This document shows, one piece after another, positions 5,975 through 7,370 of a stretch of DNA of 7,370 bases; the stretch's first letter is position 1, and each line of letters begins with the position of its first letter. Under the pieces are notes generated by a model. The model had not been told where the DNA came from, did no database searches, and saw only the letters and a list, made by a program, of their open reading frames with translations. Location: assembly GCA_003135995.1 (NCBI GenBank), contig PNBM01000185.1, positions 4,399 to 11,768 on the forward strand, given 5' to 3'. Position numbers and translations under genes: made by a program. The DNA is from Ignavibacteriota bacterium. GTDB lineage: Bacteria; Bacteroidota; Ignavibacteria; Tepidaquicellales; Tepidaquicellaceae.

Positions 5975-7370
5975 ATGAAAAAGTTAATAATTTTTATTTT
6001 CTTCTCTTTTTATATTTTTACAAATCAAAGTTTTTCTCAATTATCGGATTTACTAACACCTGAAATCCTTTGGTCATTCGGTAGAATAAGTGATGTTTCT
6101 GTTTCTCCCGATAATAAAACAGTTTTATATGCAATTAAATATTTTGATATAAAACAAAACAAAGGTCAAAACGACATTTACACAGTTCCAGCCGATGGCG
6201 GGAAATCAATAAGATTAACGAATTCGCCCGATGCGAAATTTTCCGTACAGTGGAGACCTGACGGGAAAAAAATCGGTTTTATCAGTTCCAAAAGCGGTGC
6301 AACTCAGCTCTGGGAAATGAATCAGGATGGTACTGATATAAAACAAATATCCAATATTGACGGAGGAATTAATGATTTTAAATATTCTCCTGACCAGACA
6401 AAAATTCTTTTTATTAAAGATGTGAAAATTGATAAAGACGTTCACGATGTGTATCCTGATTTACCAAAAGCAAATGCAAGAATCGAAACCGATTTGATGT
6501 ACAGGCACTGGGATACATGGGCAGACGGAACTTACAGTCATTTATTCTTTGCAAATTATAAAGATGGTTCCGTTTCAAATCCAACCGATATAATGCTGAA
6601 CGAACGATTCGATACACCCGATAAGCCTTTTGGAGGTATGGAAGAAATTAACTGGAGTCCCGATTCAAAATCGATTGCTTACACCTGTAAGAAATTGTCC
6701 GGAAAAGCATATTCGCTTTCAACTAACACTGATATCTATATTTATAATCTGGATACAAAGGAAACGTGGAATCTCACTGAAGGAATGATGGGATATGATA
6801 TTTCTCCCGTATATTCTCCAAACGGAAAATATATCTCTTGGCAATCTATGGAGCGGGACGGGTATGAATCAGACCAGATAAGAATGTTTATTTATGATTT
6901 TGATTCAAAAACAAAAACTTATGTTACAAAAGATTTCGAACAAAACGCTGAAAATTATCACTGGACTGCAGACAGCAAATCAATTTATTTTATCAGCGGA
7001 ATTAAAGCGACCGAAGAAATTTACAGGTATGATTTAACAGAAAATAAAATTACACGAGTAACGGATGGTGTTCATGATTATTTATCAGTTCAGCCTGCCG
7101 GAAATGTATTGGTTGCGGAAAAGCAATCTATGTCAAAGCCCACGGAAATTTATGTCGTTAATCCGAATGACGGCACGGACAAAGAAATTTCTTTTGTAAA
7201 CAAAAATATTCTCGATAAATTAACGATGGGTGAAGTTAAGAAGAGATGGATTAAGACAACAGATAATAAAGATATGCTGACATGGGTAATTTATCCGCCG
7301 CATTTCGATGCAAATAAAAAATATCCGGCTCTTTTATATTGCGAAGGCGGACCGCAAAGTACGGTTAATC
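5975..7370 (+). CDS. Secreted S9-family prolyl oligopeptidase / dipeptidyl peptidase, 3' partial
   Basis: Exported serine peptidase of the prolyl oligopeptidase clan, cut by the right edge; 465 residues are visible. A signal peptide covers 1 to about 21 (NQSFSQ at the end). The beta-propeller that gates substrate entry fills about 30-425. Its blades are marked by repeated W/Y-S-P-D/N-x-K turns: VSPDNK (43-48), WRPDGK (93-98), YSPDQT (137-142), WSPDSK (227-232), YSPNGK (280-285) and WTADSK (330-335). MYRHWDTWADGTYSHLF (175-191) is a motif I associate with Bacteroidota DPP5/acylaminoacyl-peptidase-like enzymes. The hydrolase domain begins near 425 and reaches CEGGPQS (456-462), the oxyanion-hole region. 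The Ser, Asp and His of the triad lie beyond the window, so activity cannot be confirmed. The ATG follows ACTAATTACAGATT with no Shine-Dalgarno, 92 bp after the SDR gene. It likely releases dipeptides from extracellular peptides, complementing the M28 enzyme. Confidence 0.9.
   Translation, partial: MKKLIIFIFFSFYIFTNQSFSQLSDLLTPEILWSFGRISDVSVSPDNKTVLYAIKYFDIKQNKGQNDIYTVPADGGKSIRLTNSPDAKFSVQWRPDGKKIGFISSKSGATQLWEMNQDGTDIKQISNIDGGINDFKYSPDQTKILFIKDVKIDKDVHDVYPDLPKANARIETDLMYRHWDTWADGTYSHLFFANYKDGSVSNPTDIMLNERFDTPDKPFGGMEEINWSPDSKSIAYTCKKLSGKAYSLSTNTDIYIYNLDTKETWNLTEGMMGYDISPVYSPNGKYISWQSMERDGYESDQIRMFIYDFDSKTKTYVTKDFEQNAENYHWTADSKSIYFISGIKATEEIYRYDLTENKITRVTDGVHDYLSVQPAGNVLVAEKQSMSKPTEIYVVNPNDGTDKEISFVNKNILDKLTMGEVKKRWIKTTDNKDMLTWVIYPPHFDANKKYPALLYCEGGPQSTVN

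Overview
The window is AT-rich, densely packed bacterial DNA. It shows no phage, plasmid or CRISPR signature and no RNA gene that I can recognise. The gene families (SpoIIE-type PP2C phosphatase with membrane anchor, long SSS-family symporter, secreted rhodanese, secreted M28 and S9 peptidases) suggest the Bacteroidota/Chlorobiota side of the tree. So do the visible gene starts, which follow A-rich leaders with no Shine-Dalgarno sequence. Ignavibacteria is my best guess. This is inference from family resemblance and start-site style, not a phylogenetic result.

Layout. The left edge cuts into a plus-strand gene for a membrane-anchored PP2C/SpoIIE phosphatase (1-1073); its frame is open to the edge, so its true start lies upstream. 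It converges on a minus-strand sodium:solute symporter (1156-2931). The short gap between them is filled by a degenerate 7-bp microsatellite that runs into the last codons of the symporter. A 164-bp divergent region (2932-3095) separates the symporter from a plus-strand pair: a secreted single-domain rhodanese (3096-3566) and, 18 bp later, a secreted M28 metallopeptidase resembling carboxypeptidase Q (3585-4961). The next intergenic stretch (4962-5236) holds an 8-bp microsatellite and then a 77/78-bp tandem direct repeat, each copy carrying a GGGAATG-type hairpin. An atypical SDR / NAD-dependent epimerase-like gene follows (5237-5882). It is split by a one-base frameshift near an A-run, with the rest of the protein intact in the next frame. 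The right edge cuts a secreted S9 prolyl-oligopeptidase family enzyme (5975 to the edge): its beta-propeller is visible and its catalytic triad lies outside the window.

How the parts relate. Two exported peptidases, an exported rhodanese and a sodium-coupled solute transporter fit a heterotrophic, protein- or peptide-using lifestyle, but nothing shows that they form one pathway. The phosphatase is a likely regulator of an unknown target. I see no clear new multi-gene system. The parts most worth a second look are non-coding: the tandem hairpin repeat and the two microsatellites placed at or just after stop codons, plus the frameshift in the SDR gene.
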